Shown: positions 33,422 to 43,407, counted from the stretch's first letter. The stretch is DNA of 64,000 nt from UBA1141 sp963665155 (GCA_963665155.2 CAXXFI010000001.1:558001-622000); one strand, 5' to 3'. Numbers and translations are program-made. The notes: a model not told the origin generated them from the letters alone.

Positions 33422-34537
33422 ATGACAATGAACCAAATTCCCCAGGCAAAGCAGATCGACCGCGTCCCGTCAATGATTGTGCCCTTGGACCGCGCCCAGG
33501 ACGTTCGGTTCCAGACCTTGGCCGAAGAGGTCACAATGGTGGATGTGCACCAGCACCCCTTCGTTCTGCCCGAAGACATGGGCCTTTTCATCGACTACTT
33601 GCGGACTAACAGCTATAGCTGGGGTTACGACGCCGTCAAGCACGGTGGCTGGTCCACGGTAACCACGTCCAACGTGTTTCGCGCCTTGGTCAATGCCGAA
33701 GACATGTCCTTCGTCGAGTACGACGATGTCTTGGGTGAGGTGAACTTGATGCTGTCCGACATCGGCCTGCAGAAAGACGTGGTGAAGGTGGGCAATGCCA
33801 ACGACATTCTTGCGGCCAAACAGCAAGGCAAACTCGGGTTCATGCCCACTTTGGAACACCTGGCAATCGGCAACCAGATTAGCCGTGTGGACACGTTATA
33901 TAACGTGGGCGTGCGATTGGCTGGCCTCACCTACTTCCGCAAGAACTACATCGGCGATGGCATGTACGAGCGCAACGACGGTGGGCTAAGCGACTTCGGT
34001 ATCGAGGTTGTCCACCGCATGAATGACCTGGGTATGGCGGTGGACTTGTCCCACGCATCCTTCAAGACTGCCATGGACGCCATCGAGTTCTCCAAGACCC
34101 CCGTTGTGTTCAGTCACAACGCTTCCTACACGCTGAGGCCGGTGAGAAGGACGCGCAAGGACGAAGAACTGCTGGCCTGCGCCAACAAGGGCGGTCTGAT
34201 CGCAATAACGGCGGTACCGAACTCGCTGAGCGACGACCCGGAGCAGACCATTGAGTGCGTCTTGGACCACTACGTATACATGACCAACCTGGTGGGAGTC
34301 GACCATGTGGCCATCGGCACCGACACCGTCATAGGCGACCATGTAGGTTTCCACAAGGCCATGATGGCCAAAGACGCGCCCAGGGAATTTCCGGCCCAAT
34401 ACCTGAGCGGTTTGGAGTCGCCAGCCGACGGTAAAAACATCATCCGCGGCCTGGTGTCCAGGGGTTATTCCGATGAAGACGTGAAGAAAATCACCGGCGG
34501 CAACGCCCTCGACTTCTTCCGCCGGGTCATGACCTAG
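33422..34537 (+). CDS. Membrane-dipeptidase family (M19) zinc hydrolase
   Basis: The start at 33422 follows CAGGAGGAAGAAC. The 371-residue barrel has VDVHQHPF (first metal site), GVRLAGLTYFRKN, AVDLSHASFKTAMD, FSHNASYTLRP and VGVDHVAIGTD, the order of M19 renal-dipeptidase relatives. There is no signal peptide, so it is cytosolic and may hydrolyse D-amino or amide dipeptides. It may share a substrate stream with the preceding amidohydrolase. Confidence 0.85.
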   Translation: MTMNQIPQAKQIDRVPSMIVPLDRAQDVRFQTLAEEVTMVDVHQHPFVLPEDMGLFIDYLRTNSYSWGYDAVKHGGWSTVTTSNVFRALVNAEDMSFVEYDDVLGEVNLMLSDIGLQKDVVKVGNANDILAAKQQGKLGFMPTLEHLAIGNQISRVDTLYNVGVRLAGLTYFRKNYIGDGMYERNDGGLSDFGIEVVHRMNDLGMAVDLSHASFKTAMDAIEFSKTPVVFSHNASYTLRPVRRTRKDEELLACANKGGLIAITAVPNSLSDDPEQTIECVLDHYVYMTNLVGVDHVAIGTDTVIGDHVGFHKAMMAKDAPREFPAQYLSGLESPADGKNIIRGLVSRGYSDEDVKKITGGNALDFFRRVMT

Positions 34538-34925
34538 GAACAGCGCCGTTGTTAAAAAATTGTCCCTTCCCCCGAAATGGGGGAAGGTTACGATGAGGGT
34601 GGTTCCTCAGGTTAATGTATTGAATTAATCGCAAAACCAGGGTTGATATCAGGAACCCCCACCTCAGTCCTCCCCCGAAATGGGGGAGGAGGCACGACGG
34701 CTGGGAGCACCCAATTAGTTAGATTGGCCAATACCCCCACCCCATCCTTGGCTACTCCGAACCCGCCTCATTGCGGAAACCGTTTTGACCGCTCACCCAT
34801 TTCCCTTAACTTCTTTGACCAGCCTAGTTTTGTCGCGGGTTGCTGGCGTAAAATCCAAAATATATCCTCAGGAGAATAATGCTGCCCTCGATCCCGACTG
34901 AGCTTCAATTCGGGCCAGCCCACTA
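34538..34925. repeat. Spacer with two C/G hairpin repeats
   Basis: CCTTCCCCCGAAATGGGGGAAGG at 34564-34587 is reported here by its core CCCCCGAAATGGGGG, and a second copy of the same core lies at 34668-34690. Between and after them I see no gene. AGGAG at 34869 is too far from the transporter start to be its ribosome site. Confidence 0.75.
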
Positions 34926-36257
34926 ATGCAAAATGCTACCCCTTTGTTGCGTAGAGCCAAAGGCGCCTACTACGGTTGGTGGGTGCTGGCTGCCACCTTT
35001 GTGCTGGGGGTGTTGTCGGGCGGTATATTTTCCCACAGCAGCGGCATTTTCTTCGGTCCCATCAAGCGAGACTTGGGCCTGAGCAGCACCCAGACTTCCC
35101 TGATTTTCAGTCTCGCCCGTGCGGAGGGCAGCATCGCCGGTCCCATAGTTGGCCCCTTGGTGGACCGATTTGGCTCTCGCCCGATGATTATGGTCGGCGG
35201 TCTGATTGCCAGCATCGGCTTCATTTTGCTGCACTGGGTCGACAGTTACATTATTTTCGTGGTGATTTTCGTTGGCGTGGTCTCCACGGGTAAGAGCGCA
35301 GGTCTGGGCCAAGTGTTGTTAAGTGCCGTTAATCGGTGGTTTATCCGGAAGCGGGCCCTGGCCATGTCCATTTGCATCATTGGCTTCTCCTCAGGCGGCG
35401 CAGTGCTGTTGCCCCTGATTACCTGGGGCGTCCACAGCATCGGCTGGCGGGATGTGATGCTCTACTCGGGAATTTTCATGGGCCTGATTGTGGTCCCTCT
35501 GGCCGCCGTGATACGGCACTCGCCCGAACGCATGGGACTGTTGCCCGATGGCATGGCAGCTTCTATGCCAGCCGAGACAGATGCTAAAGAAAGCCCCGCG
35601 CTGGACAACCGTCCAGATGTTACTCCCCCGGACTTTACCGTAAGACAAGCCCTGCGTACGCGGAGCTATTGGGTATTGCTGGCCGCCTCGGTGTTGCGAG
35701 TCTCCCTTTGGGGTGCAATTTCCGTCCATGCGGTGGAGATCATGGTTTGGAAAGGCATGCCCCAAGATACATCCGGGTTCATGTTTTCATTGATGTTCTT
35801 GCTGTCCATCCCCCTGCGCCTGGGAGCCGGAATACTGGGGGACCGGTTTCCGCTACAACCTTTGCTGTTCGTCGGCATGGTCTCGGCGGCCATGGCGGTC
35901 TTGGCTATGCTGCTCATCGATGGCAACTTAGGGATTTACCTATTCATCTTGCTGATGGCCTTGGAGCAGGGAGGAAGCACCCTGAACTGGGTCGCCTTGG
36001 GCAACTTCTTTGGCCGGGCCCACTTCGGGACGCTAATGGGAATAATGAGTACTTGCTTCAACATTGGAATGCTGGCCTCGCCAATTTATGCGGGCTGGGT
36101 CTTCGACCGTACCGATAGTTATACTTTGGTGTTGGTTACATTCTTCCCCATCTATCTGGTAAGTGCGGTCCTGTTCCTGGTGGTCAAAAAACCATCACTG
36201 CCCAGATTGACGCCCAACGTGGCAGTGCAGTCATCAGCCCGGGGGCAAGGCCGATAG
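34926..36257 (+). CDS. Major facilitator superfamily transporter
   Basis: The 443-residue protein has 12 hydrophobic segments with a polar loop near residues 205-240. Motif-A-like DRFGSRPMIMVGG follows segment 2. It resembles MFS monocarboxylate or oxalate-type carriers. In its setting it probably imports the substrate of the neighbouring hydrolases. Confidence 0.85.
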   Translation: MQNATPLLRRAKGAYYGWWVLAATFVLGVLSGGIFSHSSGIFFGPIKRDLGLSSTQTSLIFSLARAEGSIAGPIVGPLVDRFGSRPMIMVGGLIASIGFILLHWVDSYIIFVVIFVGVVSTGKSAGLGQVLLSAVNRWFIRKRALAMSICIIGFSSGGAVLLPLITWGVHSIGWRDVMLYSGIFMGLIVVPLAAVIRHSPERMGLLPDGMAASMPAETDAKESPALDNRPDVTPPDFTVRQALRTRSYWVLLAASVLRVSLWGAISVHAVEIMVWKGMPQDTSGFMFSLMFLLSIPLRLGAGILGDRFPLQPLLFVGMVSAAMAVLAMLLIDGNLGIYLFILLMALEQGGSTLNWVALGNFFGRAHFGTLMGIMSTCFNIGMLASPIYAGWVFDRTDSYTLVLVTFFPIYLVSAVLFLVVKKPSLPRLTPNVAVQSSARGQGR

Positions 36258-36333
36258 AACAATCGGGTATAATATCCGAAACAAACCACAAAATTCCAAA
36301 TTCAACAATCCAAAAAGGGAGAATAGGACGGTA

Positions 36334-37365
36334 ATGAAAATAGACCTGAGAGTTCCGCCGTGTAAACCGGCCAACGAGACAGCGGATTTTGTTAAACAAT
36401 GTGAGGACGCCGGGTTTGCGGGTGTCGGCCTCTTGGATTCCCAGCTTTTGGAGCGGGACGTATTCGTGAGCATGGCTTTGGCCGCCCAAGCCACCTCCAA
36501 AATACGGATTGCTTCCGCTGTAACAAACCCGGTGACCCGCCACGTTTCGGTTTTGGCCTCAGCCATCAAGACCGTGGCCGAACTGGCTCCAGGCCGCACC
36601 GAGTTCTGGATTGGACGGGGATACAGTTCCGTTCAGACCATCGGCATCAAACCAGCTTCGGTGAAACAGATGTGGGAATCGGTCCTGACGCTCAAGCGCC
36701 TGCTCGCCGGGGAGGCCGTCGACTTCGACGGTTCAACCAGCCGGATGCGCCACGGCGACGCCGACGTACCTCCCATATACATTTCCGCCACCGGCCCTAG
36801 GGCCATAGAGGTCGCAGGAGAGGTGGCCGACGGGGCTTTGCTCCAGATTGGCCTGCACCCCAAAGCCGTTGAGTTGGCGCGGCATCACTTGGAAGTGGGC
36901 GCTAAAAGAGCGGGCCGCAACCCGGACGACGTAGAGTTGATCCTGACCGCCACCACCATCATTAACGACGACCAGCAGGAAGCGCGGGAAATTGCCCGGC
37001 CCTTGTGCGTTCAGCGCTTGATGGAGGAATACCACACCAAGTGGTTGCGTGCCACCGATATGGAGTTCGGGGAACTGGACATTCCCAAAGAGTTGTACGA
37101 CCTCTATCCCGATGTCGTTCACGCCGAGGACTGGGAAAAGGCCAAGGAGTTATGCGCCTTCATGCCCAATGACATGCTGGCCGACCTGTGCGACAACATC
37201 GGTTTCATCGGCACGCCAGAACATTGCGCCGAGCAAATCAAGAAAGTAGAACGCGCTGGTGTCGACCACCTATATCTGATGACCGGAGCGACCTATGAAT
37301 TCGCTCACCGGGAGCTTCAAGCATTCCGTGACGAAATTTTCCCCTCACTGGGCGTCCCTGTTTAA
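36334..37365 (+). CDS. Luciferase-like (LLM) flavin-dependent oxidoreductase
   Basis: The 343-residue TIM barrel has the F420/FMN luciferase pattern: GVGLLDSQLLERDVF, TSKIRIASAVTNPVTRH, FWIGRGYSSVQTIG, and VPPIYISATGPRAIEVAGE for cofactor-site strands. It resembles F420-dependent methylene-tetrahydromethanopterin reductase-like oxidoreductases. The spacing from the transporter (76 bases) suggests the same transcript. Confidence 0.85.
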   Translation: MKIDLRVPPCKPANETADFVKQCEDAGFAGVGLLDSQLLERDVFVSMALAAQATSKIRIASAVTNPVTRHVSVLASAIKTVAELAPGRTEFWIGRGYSSVQTIGIKPASVKQMWESVLTLKRLLAGEAVDFDGSTSRMRHGDADVPPIYISATGPRAIEVAGEVADGALLQIGLHPKAVELARHHLEVGAKRAGRNPDDVELILTATTIINDDQQEAREIARPLCVQRLMEEYHTKWLRATDMEFGELDIPKELYDLYPDVVHAEDWEKAKELCAFMPNDMLADLCDNIGFIGTPEHCAEQIKKVERAGVDHLYLMTGATYEFAHRELQAFRDEIFPSLGVPV

Positions 37366-37367
37366 AC

Positions 37368-37406
37368 ATCGCGCCTAATCATCGCGCCTAATCATCGCGC
37401 CTAATC
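37368..37406. repeat. Three perfect tandem 13-bp repeats
   Basis: ATCGCGCCTAATC occurs three times immediately after the stop codon of the LLM gene. Confidence 0.95.
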
Positions 37407-37445
37407 AATGGAACGCTGGCCTGAAAACAGGCTGGCAGGGAACTC

Positions 37446-37492
37446 AAAAGCGGTCGTGCTACACATCTGAGATGTGGGGCACGACCGCTTTT
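37446..37492. terminator. Bidirectional intrinsic terminator
   Basis: AAAAGCGGTCGTGC and GCACGACCGCTTTT form a perfect 14-bp stem flanked by A and T tracts, after the LLM gene. Confidence 0.9.
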
Positions 37493-37680
37493 ACGTAAAT
37501 CCGGGTAATTTGAGCCGCATCAAACCCTGTGTAATAGCAATTGTAAGAGCAATCCCCGGCAATGGTCGCAAATGGTCTAGTTCTTCCCTGTTTCTTGTCA
37601 GACGGGGGACCTTGTTACCGAACCGCCAAATTGCCGATCCCACCCGGAATCCGCATTTTTGAGGGAAGCGTAGAATAATA

Positions 37681-38610
37681 ATGTCTAGCCCAAGTGCATC
37701 TCGAGGTTTACCCAACGTGCTCAAAGCCCTTCCGCTCGGACAATTTACTTCATCGCGCGGCATTCTCATCCCGCTTTTGGTTGCGACTGCGTCGCTGACC
37801 ACTGCATTCGTCGGCGCAGCGATTGTCGGCGGTGAGAACAGTATCGACAGCATCAACCTTTTCGTGGAAGGTCTGTCCGGAGACTCCAGCACCCGGCTGG
37901 GAGGACTGGTAGGCGCTTCATCCTTGTTTGCCCTCGCCGCCGGAATGGCGTCGGCGCTCAACCCCTGCGGATTCGCCATGCTCCCGGCTTATCTTGGCAT
38001 GTACCTCGGGGACCAAGGGGACAAACAACAAACTGCCCCGGTCAAACAATTCAGCAAGGCTCTCAAGATTGGAGGCACCGTCACCGCAGGGTTCGTCCTG
38101 TTGTTCGGCGTGGTGGGCGCAGCCATCGGCCTGGGAGCATCCTTCGTAAGCGACCTTCTACCCTGGCTTGGCCTAACTATAGGCATCGGTTTGGCCTTGG
38201 TGGGAGCTTGGATGGTCGGCGGCGGCAAGCTGTATACTGGCATAGCCGCCCAAGCGGCCAACCGCATGGGCAACCCCAGTGAGATTAGCACCCGTGGCTA
38301 TTTCATGTTCGGTCTGAGTTACGGCACCGCTTCTTTGAGTTGCACCCTGCCGATATTCCTTGCGGTGGTGGGTATTAGCGTCGCAGGGGCCAGCACAACT
38401 TCGGTCGTCGGCAACTTTTTCCTGTTCGCCTTCGGAATGGGTCTGGTGATAATGGCGCTGACCATAGGGATGGCGTTTTTCAAAGGGACTATGACTAGCA
38501 TGCTCCGCAAGGCATTGCCATATATCCAGCCTTTCGGCTCGGTCCTGATGGTCGTAGCCGGCACATACATCGTCTTCTACTGGCTAACCATCGGCGGGAT
38601 CATTTTTTAA
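37681..38610 (+). CDS. CcdA-type thiol-disulfide/cytochrome c biogenesis membrane protein
   Basis: The 309-residue protein has a cytosolic start, one segment near residues 29-50, then six membrane helices. The redox cysteines lie in ALNPCGFAMLPAYL and ASLSCTLPIFLA, as in CcdA/DsbD. It passes electrons across the membrane to thioredoxin-like proteins. The extra N-terminal segment is unusual. No thioredoxin partner is adjacent. Confidence 0.85.
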   Translation: MSSPSASRGLPNVLKALPLGQFTSSRGILIPLLVATASLTTAFVGAAIVGGENSIDSINLFVEGLSGDSSTRLGGLVGASSLFALAAGMASALNPCGFAMLPAYLGMYLGDQGDKQQTAPVKQFSKALKIGGTVTAGFVLLFGVVGAAIGLGASFVSDLLPWLGLTIGIGLALVGAWMVGGGKLYTGIAAQAANRMGNPSEISTRGYFMFGLSYGTASLSCTLPIFLAVVGISVAGASTTSVVGNFFLFAFGMGLVIMALTIGMAFFKGTMTSMLRKALPYIQPFGSVLMVVAGTYIVFYWLTIGGIIF

Positions 38611-38638
38611 CCCACCCACAAGCAATGCTGCGAAAGGC

Positions 38639-38689
38639 GGGGCGGAAACCCCCTTTTACAAAGGAATAGCCAAAATAGGTTTCCGCCCC
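38639..38689 (+). terminator. Inverted repeat after ccdA-like gene
   Basis: GGGGCGGAAACC and GGTTTCCGCCCC flank 27 bases; a likely terminator or repeat 29 bases after the stop. The remaining bases to 38899 hold the GlcG promoter and nothing else I recognise. Confidence 0.6.
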
Positions 38690-38899
38690 ACCTTTGCGTA
38701 TGGGCGCATAGGCCAGCTGTACACGTCCAGACGCAGACAAAAACTCCGCCCCGTTTCTGCTAGTAGCTGCGCCAGGATCACCTATGCCAACGCTTCCTCC
38801 CTTGCCTCCCTCCGCCCTCGACGCTAGAATTAGCCAGACCTTTCGCATTACCGGATTTTTCAGGCGTCGCTCCACGCAAGCTATTAAGGAGGGAACATC

Positions 38900-39320
38900 A
38901 TGTACGACAAACCGATGCTGGGCTTGGACCAAGTCCAGAAAGCAATGAACATTATGTTGGCCAAGGCCAATGAAGAGCCGGACCGTCCTCTGGCCATAGC
39001 GATAGTGGACGACGCTGGAGACTTGATTGGCTACGCTCGCATGGACCGCACTCGCAAGATTCCCCAACGCATGGCCATCCGCAAAGCGTACACGTGCGCT
39101 CTGTCGGGCCAAGATTCCAAAGACTACGCCGCCGGGCTAAAGGAGCAGGGGCGCACCGTGGCCGAAATGGGAGACCCAATGCTGGCCGCCGTGCAGGGGG
39201 GGAGTGGTCGTGCTGCACCCTAGCACCGGAGCGATTCTGGGAGGAATCGGCGTTAGCGGCTTGGCTGCCCAAGAAGACGAAGACATAGCCAACATGGGGC
39301 TAAAGGCGCTAGGACTGTAG
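38900..39320 (+). pseudogene. GlcG/HbpS-family protein, frameshift in a G7 tract
   Basis: The start at 38900 follows AAGGAGGGAAC. The first frame matches GlcG/HbpS (LAIAIVDDAGDLIGYARMD, AIRKAYTCAL) until a run of seven G at 39196-39202, where the frame breaks and stops at 39223. The next frame completes the domain: GGVVVLHPSTGAILGGIGVS, then LAAQEDEDIANMGLKALGL. Full length is about 140 residues, normal for the family. HbpS-like proteins bind haem or cobalamin precursors. Miscounting of the G tract or phase variation could explain the break. Confidence 0.8.
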
Positions 39321-39544
39321 GTCAGCGGTCAGCGGTCAGCGGAGAGCCGGTGGGCCAAATCCCCCTAAATCCCCCTTTGCAAAGGGGGAATTCTCTCTAC
39401 GCATACAATTGGTCACAATAGCAGGCAATGTTGCAGAAGAGAACTTTTCCTCCCATGACGCACTTTGGGAAGCAAAAGCCCCCCTTCGATAAAGGGGGGT
39501 TGGGGGGATTTCGGACTACTATTAGCAAACAAAAAGGAGCAACA
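39321..39544. repeat. Spacer with GGTCAGC triplication and two C/G-rich palindromes
   Basis: GTCAGCGGTCAGCGGTCAGC lies at about 39322-39343. C/G palindromes occur at about 39359-39390 (AAATCCCCCTAAATCCCCC then TTTGCAAAGGGGGA) and 39479-39513 (CCCCCCTTCGATAAAGGGGGG). They leave only about 30 bases before the deacetylase start. Confidence 0.85.
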
Positions 39545-40417
39545 ATGGCCAATCCCAGAGCGGATAACTCGCCCATATTCCACCGAAAACCCTTGAAGCT
39601 GCCCGGCGGCGCTAGAGTCGCTGTGTGGCCGGTTATAAACGTGGAAGAGTGGGACATCAACACCCCCATGGCTCGGACGGTCCTGCCCAGCCCTCAAGGA
39701 GTCAGCATCATTCCCGACGTTGCCAACTTTGGTTGGTTCGACTATGGCATGCGCGTCGGCTTCTGGCGCTTCAAACGGGTTTTGGACAGCCACGGCATTC
39801 GGGCCACTGTAAGTCTAAATGCGTCGGTATGCCTCAGCTTCCCTCAGTTGGTCCGGGAATGCCTGGAGTCGGGCTGGGAAATGCTGGGCCATGGTTACAC
39901 ACAGCGGGTCATCAACAGTGAGCCCGACGAAAGGGAGACCATTCGCAAAACCATAAGCACCATCAAGGAGTTCACCGGCACGGCTCCCAGAGGGTGGATG
40001 GGGCCTGGCTTGGCCGAAACCTTCGACACCCCGGATATCCTGGCCGAGGAAGGGATCGAGTACGTCGCCGACTGGTGCAACGACGACCAGCCCTACGAGA
40101 TGAAGATCAAGAACGGTCGCTTGGTGGCCGTGCCCTACACCGTGGAGCTAAACGACATCCCCATATACCTGATCCAGCACCACAAGTCGCCGGAGATATT
40201 CGAGCGGGCCAAAGACCAGTTCGACACCCTGTACAGTGAAGGAGCGGAAAGCGCCCGGATTATGTGCATTTCCACTCACCCATACATTACCGGCGTGCCC
40301 CACCGCATAAAGTACTACAACATGATCTTCGACTACATCAAACAGTTTGAAGGCGTGGTATTCATGACCGGCAGCGAGATTCTGGACTGGTATAACTCGG
40401 AGTCGGGGACGGGTTAG
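39545..40417 (+). CDS. Polysaccharide deacetylase family protein
   Basis: I start at ATG 39545 after AAAAAGGAGCAACA. The 290-residue protein has the NodB fold: AVWPVINVEEWD near residue 24, RATVSLNASVCL, the metal His in MLGHGYTQR, PRGWMGPGL, and STHPYITGVPHR at the C-terminal end. This subgroup includes allantoinase-like PuuE and peptidoglycan deacetylase-like enzymes. No signal peptide is present, so a small cytosolic substrate is likely. Confidence 0.85.
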   Translation: MANPRADNSPIFHRKPLKLPGGARVAVWPVINVEEWDINTPMARTVLPSPQGVSIIPDVANFGWFDYGMRVGFWRFKRVLDSHGIRATVSLNASVCLSFPQLVRECLESGWEMLGHGYTQRVINSEPDERETIRKTISTIKEFTGTAPRGWMGPGLAETFDTPDILAEEGIEYVADWCNDDQPYEMKIKNGRLVAVPYTVELNDIPIYLIQHHKSPEIFERAKDQFDTLYSEGAESARIMCISTHPYITGVPHRIKYYNMIFDYIKQFEGVVFMTGSEILDWYNSESGTG

Positions 40418-40454
40418 CCGGTTTTGGGGAACACGGTCGCCTCGAGAAGACGGG

Positions 40455-40488
40455 AATCCCCCTAAATCCCCCCTTTGGAATGGGGGAC
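40455..40488. repeat. C/G-rich palindromic repeat
   Basis: AATCCCCCTAAATCCCCCC then TTTGGAATGGGGGAC, between the deacetylase and the NHL gene. Confidence 0.85.
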
Positions 40489-40581
40489 TTGAGGCCTTCT
40501 TTTGCGAACGGGGAATTCCTTGGCTGCGAGGCCGCCGATTGCGTTTAGAACTGATAGCTATCATTCTGGAGAAGGATTGCA

Positions 40582-41613
40582 ATGAACTTCGAGACAGGGA
40601 AGATTCAAACATTCGCGGGCACCGGGGAGAAGGGCTACGCTGGAGACGGTGGCCCTGCGGGCAACGCACTGCTCAGCGAGCCGTTCATGTGCGCCTTTGA
40701 CGCCCAAGGCAATCTTTATGTGGCCGAGGCGACCAACCACTGCGTGCGCCGGGTGGACCAAGCCACGGGAGTCATATCCACGGTGGCGGGCACCGGCGCC
40801 GAAGGTTATTCCGGAGACGGCGGCCCGGCAACCTTGGCCACGTTCAACCAGCCCTATTCGTTGCAGATCGACTCCAACGGCGATATCTACATAGTTGACC
40901 GGTTAAACGCCGTGGTCCGCAAGGTAGACGCCGCCACCGGCCTCATAACCACGGTGGCTGGTACCGGAGAGCCGGGCTACGGCGGCGATGGCAGGCCGGG
41001 CACCGCAGCGCAATTAAGGGAACCCAACGACTGCTTCCTCGACGGCAACGGCGGATTGTTGATTGCCGACATCCAAGACCAGAGAATTCGCCGCTTGGAT
41101 CTCAGTACCGGAATCATCACCACCTTCGCTGGCAGCGGCTTGAAAGAGCGAACCGGGGACGGCGGGCCGGCCATAGAGGCGGGGATTTTGGGAGCCAGGG
41201 CGGTGTGCAACGACGGAGTTGGGAATACATACATCTGCGAACGGGAAGGCAACGGGGTCCGCATGGTCGACGCCATGGGACGTATGACCACCATCGCCGG
41301 TACCGGAGAAGTTGGCTACACTGGTGACGGAGGGCCAGCCTTGACCGCAACCTGGGGCGGGCCAAAAGCGATCCGTTGCGACCTGCGAGGCAATCTCCTG
41401 GTAGTGGACACGGAAAATCACGCCATACGCAAGATCGACGCTACCAGCCGTATCGTTACCACGGTGGCTGGCGGTCATAAGGGCGGAGAAGGTGACGGCG
41501 GAGACGCCGCTAACGCCGGAATGGACCGTCCCCACGGCGCAGACATCGATGCCCAAGGCAATATCTACATAGCCGACAGCAACAACCACCGCGTGAGGGT
41601 GTTGGGGGTTTAG
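40582..41613 (+). CDS. NHL-repeat beta-propeller protein
   Basis: The 343-residue protein consists of six repeats of about 55 residues, each with TTVAGTGE-GY-GDGGPA then a strand ending GNLYVAD or GNIYIAD and N-HRVRKVD. It lacks a signal peptide and extra domains. NHL propellers bind proteins, RNA or act as lyases; a specific role cannot be assigned. Its 3' end overlaps the convergent peptidase gene by 4 bases. Confidence 0.9.
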   Translation: MNFETGKIQTFAGTGEKGYAGDGGPAGNALLSEPFMCAFDAQGNLYVAEATNHCVRRVDQATGVISTVAGTGAEGYSGDGGPATLATFNQPYSLQIDSNGDIYIVDRLNAVVRKVDAATGLITTVAGTGEPGYGGDGRPGTAAQLREPNDCFLDGNGGLLIADIQDQRIRRLDLSTGIITTFAGSGLKERTGDGGPAIEAGILGARAVCNDGVGNTYICEREGNGVRMVDAMGRMTTIAGTGEVGYTGDGGPALTATWGGPKAIRCDLRGNLLVVDTENHAIRKIDATSRIVTTVAGGHKGGEGDGGDAANAGMDRPHGADIDAQGNIYIADSNNHRVRVLGV

Positions 41614-42764
41614 TTATTAGGCTGGCTAGCCCCCAGCCTCTCCCTAACGTCGTCGGGTACCTGACGCAGTCTTTGTTTGAAAGCGATGTTCTCTCGTTCA
41701 GGCATCTGCCGTGCCGCCTCCACAATTAGCCGGACTCCACCTATGAAATCCTCCACGTGGATGTACTCCGCTTGGATCGTTCCGTCGGCAGCGCCGTTGT
41801 GGTAGTTGCCCAAGGGAAAGGCGATTCCAGTGGTGCGGTAACCGTACAATGCGAAAGCGCTGGCTTCGCAAACGCCTCCGCTCATCAATTGCCGCTGCAC
41901 CCGGAATCCACCCTCTTGAAGTTGCAGGGTCTCTCTGGCCTTGAGCAATACCGATTCGGCATCGGCGCTAAAGGTCATGCCCGCATCGCCCACCCGGATT
42001 ACCGGGCCACTGCCCTGCTCGGCGCCCGGAAGAGTCCTGCTGGACTCCAGAGACACCACCAAAGTTTCTTTGGGCAGGCGACCGGATTCGGCCAATAGTC
42101 TGGCCCCCATAAGACCAACTTCCTCGGCCCTGGTGAAAACCCCGTAGACGTCTCCGGGTGGCGGCTGGACCGAGAGTTGGGCCAAGGCAGCCAGAATGCT
42201 GGCGAAACCGGCCAGGTCATCGGCCGCCCTCATGCGTATCAAGTCGCCGTCAATCTGGAAATCCGTCAGGTCGAAAACCACGGCTAACGGTAATTCCAGT
42301 CGGGCCGGTTCAGCCAACTGAATCAAGACTTGGCGCTCGCTTTCATCGCCGTGACGGCCAGCGGTAGTGGCAGGCAACCGTTTGCCATCTCCAAGGATGA
42401 TATGAAGCGGAACTCCGGCCTCAAAGCTGGCTGCTGGCACTCCACCAAGCGCTTCGCCAACCAGGTAATCACCTTGATACGACACGGCTTCGAAGCCGGG
42501 ATGGTCCATGTGGGCCACCAACGCCAAAGGCTCGGCGGAGGGGTCCTGACCGGGGATTAGGGCAATCATGTTGCCGCTGGCGTCCACTTGATACTCCACA
42601 GCCAGTTCATCCAGCGTCAGGGCCACCGCCGACGCCACATCAGCCTCCCGATAGGCTACTGCCGGCCGCACTGCCAACCGGGAGAGAATATTCAATGCCC
42701 GCTCTCTGTCATCCAACGCTAGCCACGCTCCTAATCGGGATGTTGCGATTATAGCAGCGGCCAT
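41610..42764 (-). CDS. M42/M20-type zinc aminopeptidase
   Basis: The 384-residue protein has the dinuclear zinc sites VAHMDHPGFEA, the bridging Asp in RAADDLAGFA, FTRAEEVGLMGA with catalytic Glu-Glu, a late acid in SLESSRTLPGA and the last ligand His in GNYHNGAADG. It corresponds to M42 glutamyl aminopeptidase-like enzymes. It probably trims peptides in the cytosol. Confidence 0.85.
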   Translation of the reverse strand: MAAAIIATSRLGAWLALDDRERALNILSRLAVRPAVAYREADVASAVALTLDELAVEYQVDASGNMIALIPGQDPSAEPLALVAHMDHPGFEAVSYQGDYLVGEALGGVPAASFEAGVPLHIILGDGKRLPATTAGRHGDESERQVLIQLAEPARLELPLAVVFDLTDFQIDGDLIRMRAADDLAGFASILAALAQLSVQPPPGDVYGVFTRAEEVGLMGARLLAESGRLPKETLVVSLESSRTLPGAEQGSGPVIRVGDAGMTFSADAESVLLKARETLQLQEGGFRVQRQLMSGGVCEASAFALYGYRTTGIAFPLGNYHNGAADGTIQAEYIHVEDFIGGVRLIVEAARQMPERENIAFKQRLRQVPDDVRERLGASQPNN

Positions 42765-42903
42765 TCCGGCAAGCCAGATGGATAATGGTCCGCCAGCCGA
42801 AGTGTAATGGTCCAGCGCCGGTGTTCTCGATCTTGTTGGTGGGGCAAAATGGCGTCGGGTAGGTGTCGGGGGGTGATGTCGAAGGAAGGGACGGGATGTG
42901 AAC

Positions 42904-43407
42904 TTAAGAGATTGCGCAAGTGAAATAGGTCGTGTCGGAAAAGCCCAAAGGCAGGGCCATAAGCACCAATCCCGATGTGGCGTCTTTGGCCGTTGGCGAC
43001 AGAGTGAATGTCACCGTGGCGGTTTCTCCCGGGTTCCATAACGACGGGTCCCCGTTGTCGGGACTGATTGACGAGATAGACCAATCTGTGACGAGGGTCA
43101 GCTGGTCGGCCACCGCCACGCTATCCGTGTCGGTATATTCCACGATCAAGTCCAATTCGCTGAAGTCGTCCACCAGAATCTCCCCAATATTCTCAATTTG
43201 GGCTGTGTATTGGTCGCACACGCCACCGTTGGATTGGGCAGTTGAATTGATCTGAATCCCCGATTTGACCCTTGCGACCTGCAGAGCGGAAACTAAACTG
43301 GCGTCGACAGTCCGGTCTGTGTAGGTGCTTATGAGGATCAAGAATACCACGCTAGTGACCAACAGAAATACGGTCAACACCAGCGATGCTGCGATGCCAT
43401 TGCCCAA
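42904..43407 (-). CDS. Archaellin/ArlG-ArlF-like type IV pilin-related protein
   Basis: The 167-residue protein starts with a short MGNGIAA and one long hydrophobic helix (residues 7-28, SLVLTVFLLVTSVVFLILIS), then TYTDRTVDASLVSALQVARV, followed by a beta-sandwich with VCDQYTAQIENIGEILVDDF and WNPGETATVTFTLSP. This is the layout of ArlF/ArlG stator proteins and archaeal-type pilins. Some Chloroflexota do carry archaellum systems, so this is credible. No ArlH, ArlI or ArlJ genes are within the window. Confidence 0.5.
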   Translation of the reverse strand: MGNGIAASLVLTVFLLVTSVVFLILISTYTDRTVDASLVSALQVARVKSGIQINSTAQSNGGVCDQYTAQIENIGEILVDDFSELDLIVEYTDTDSVAVADQLTLVTDWSISSISPDNGDPSLWNPGETATVTFTLSPTAKDATSGLVLMALPLGFSDTTYFTCAIS

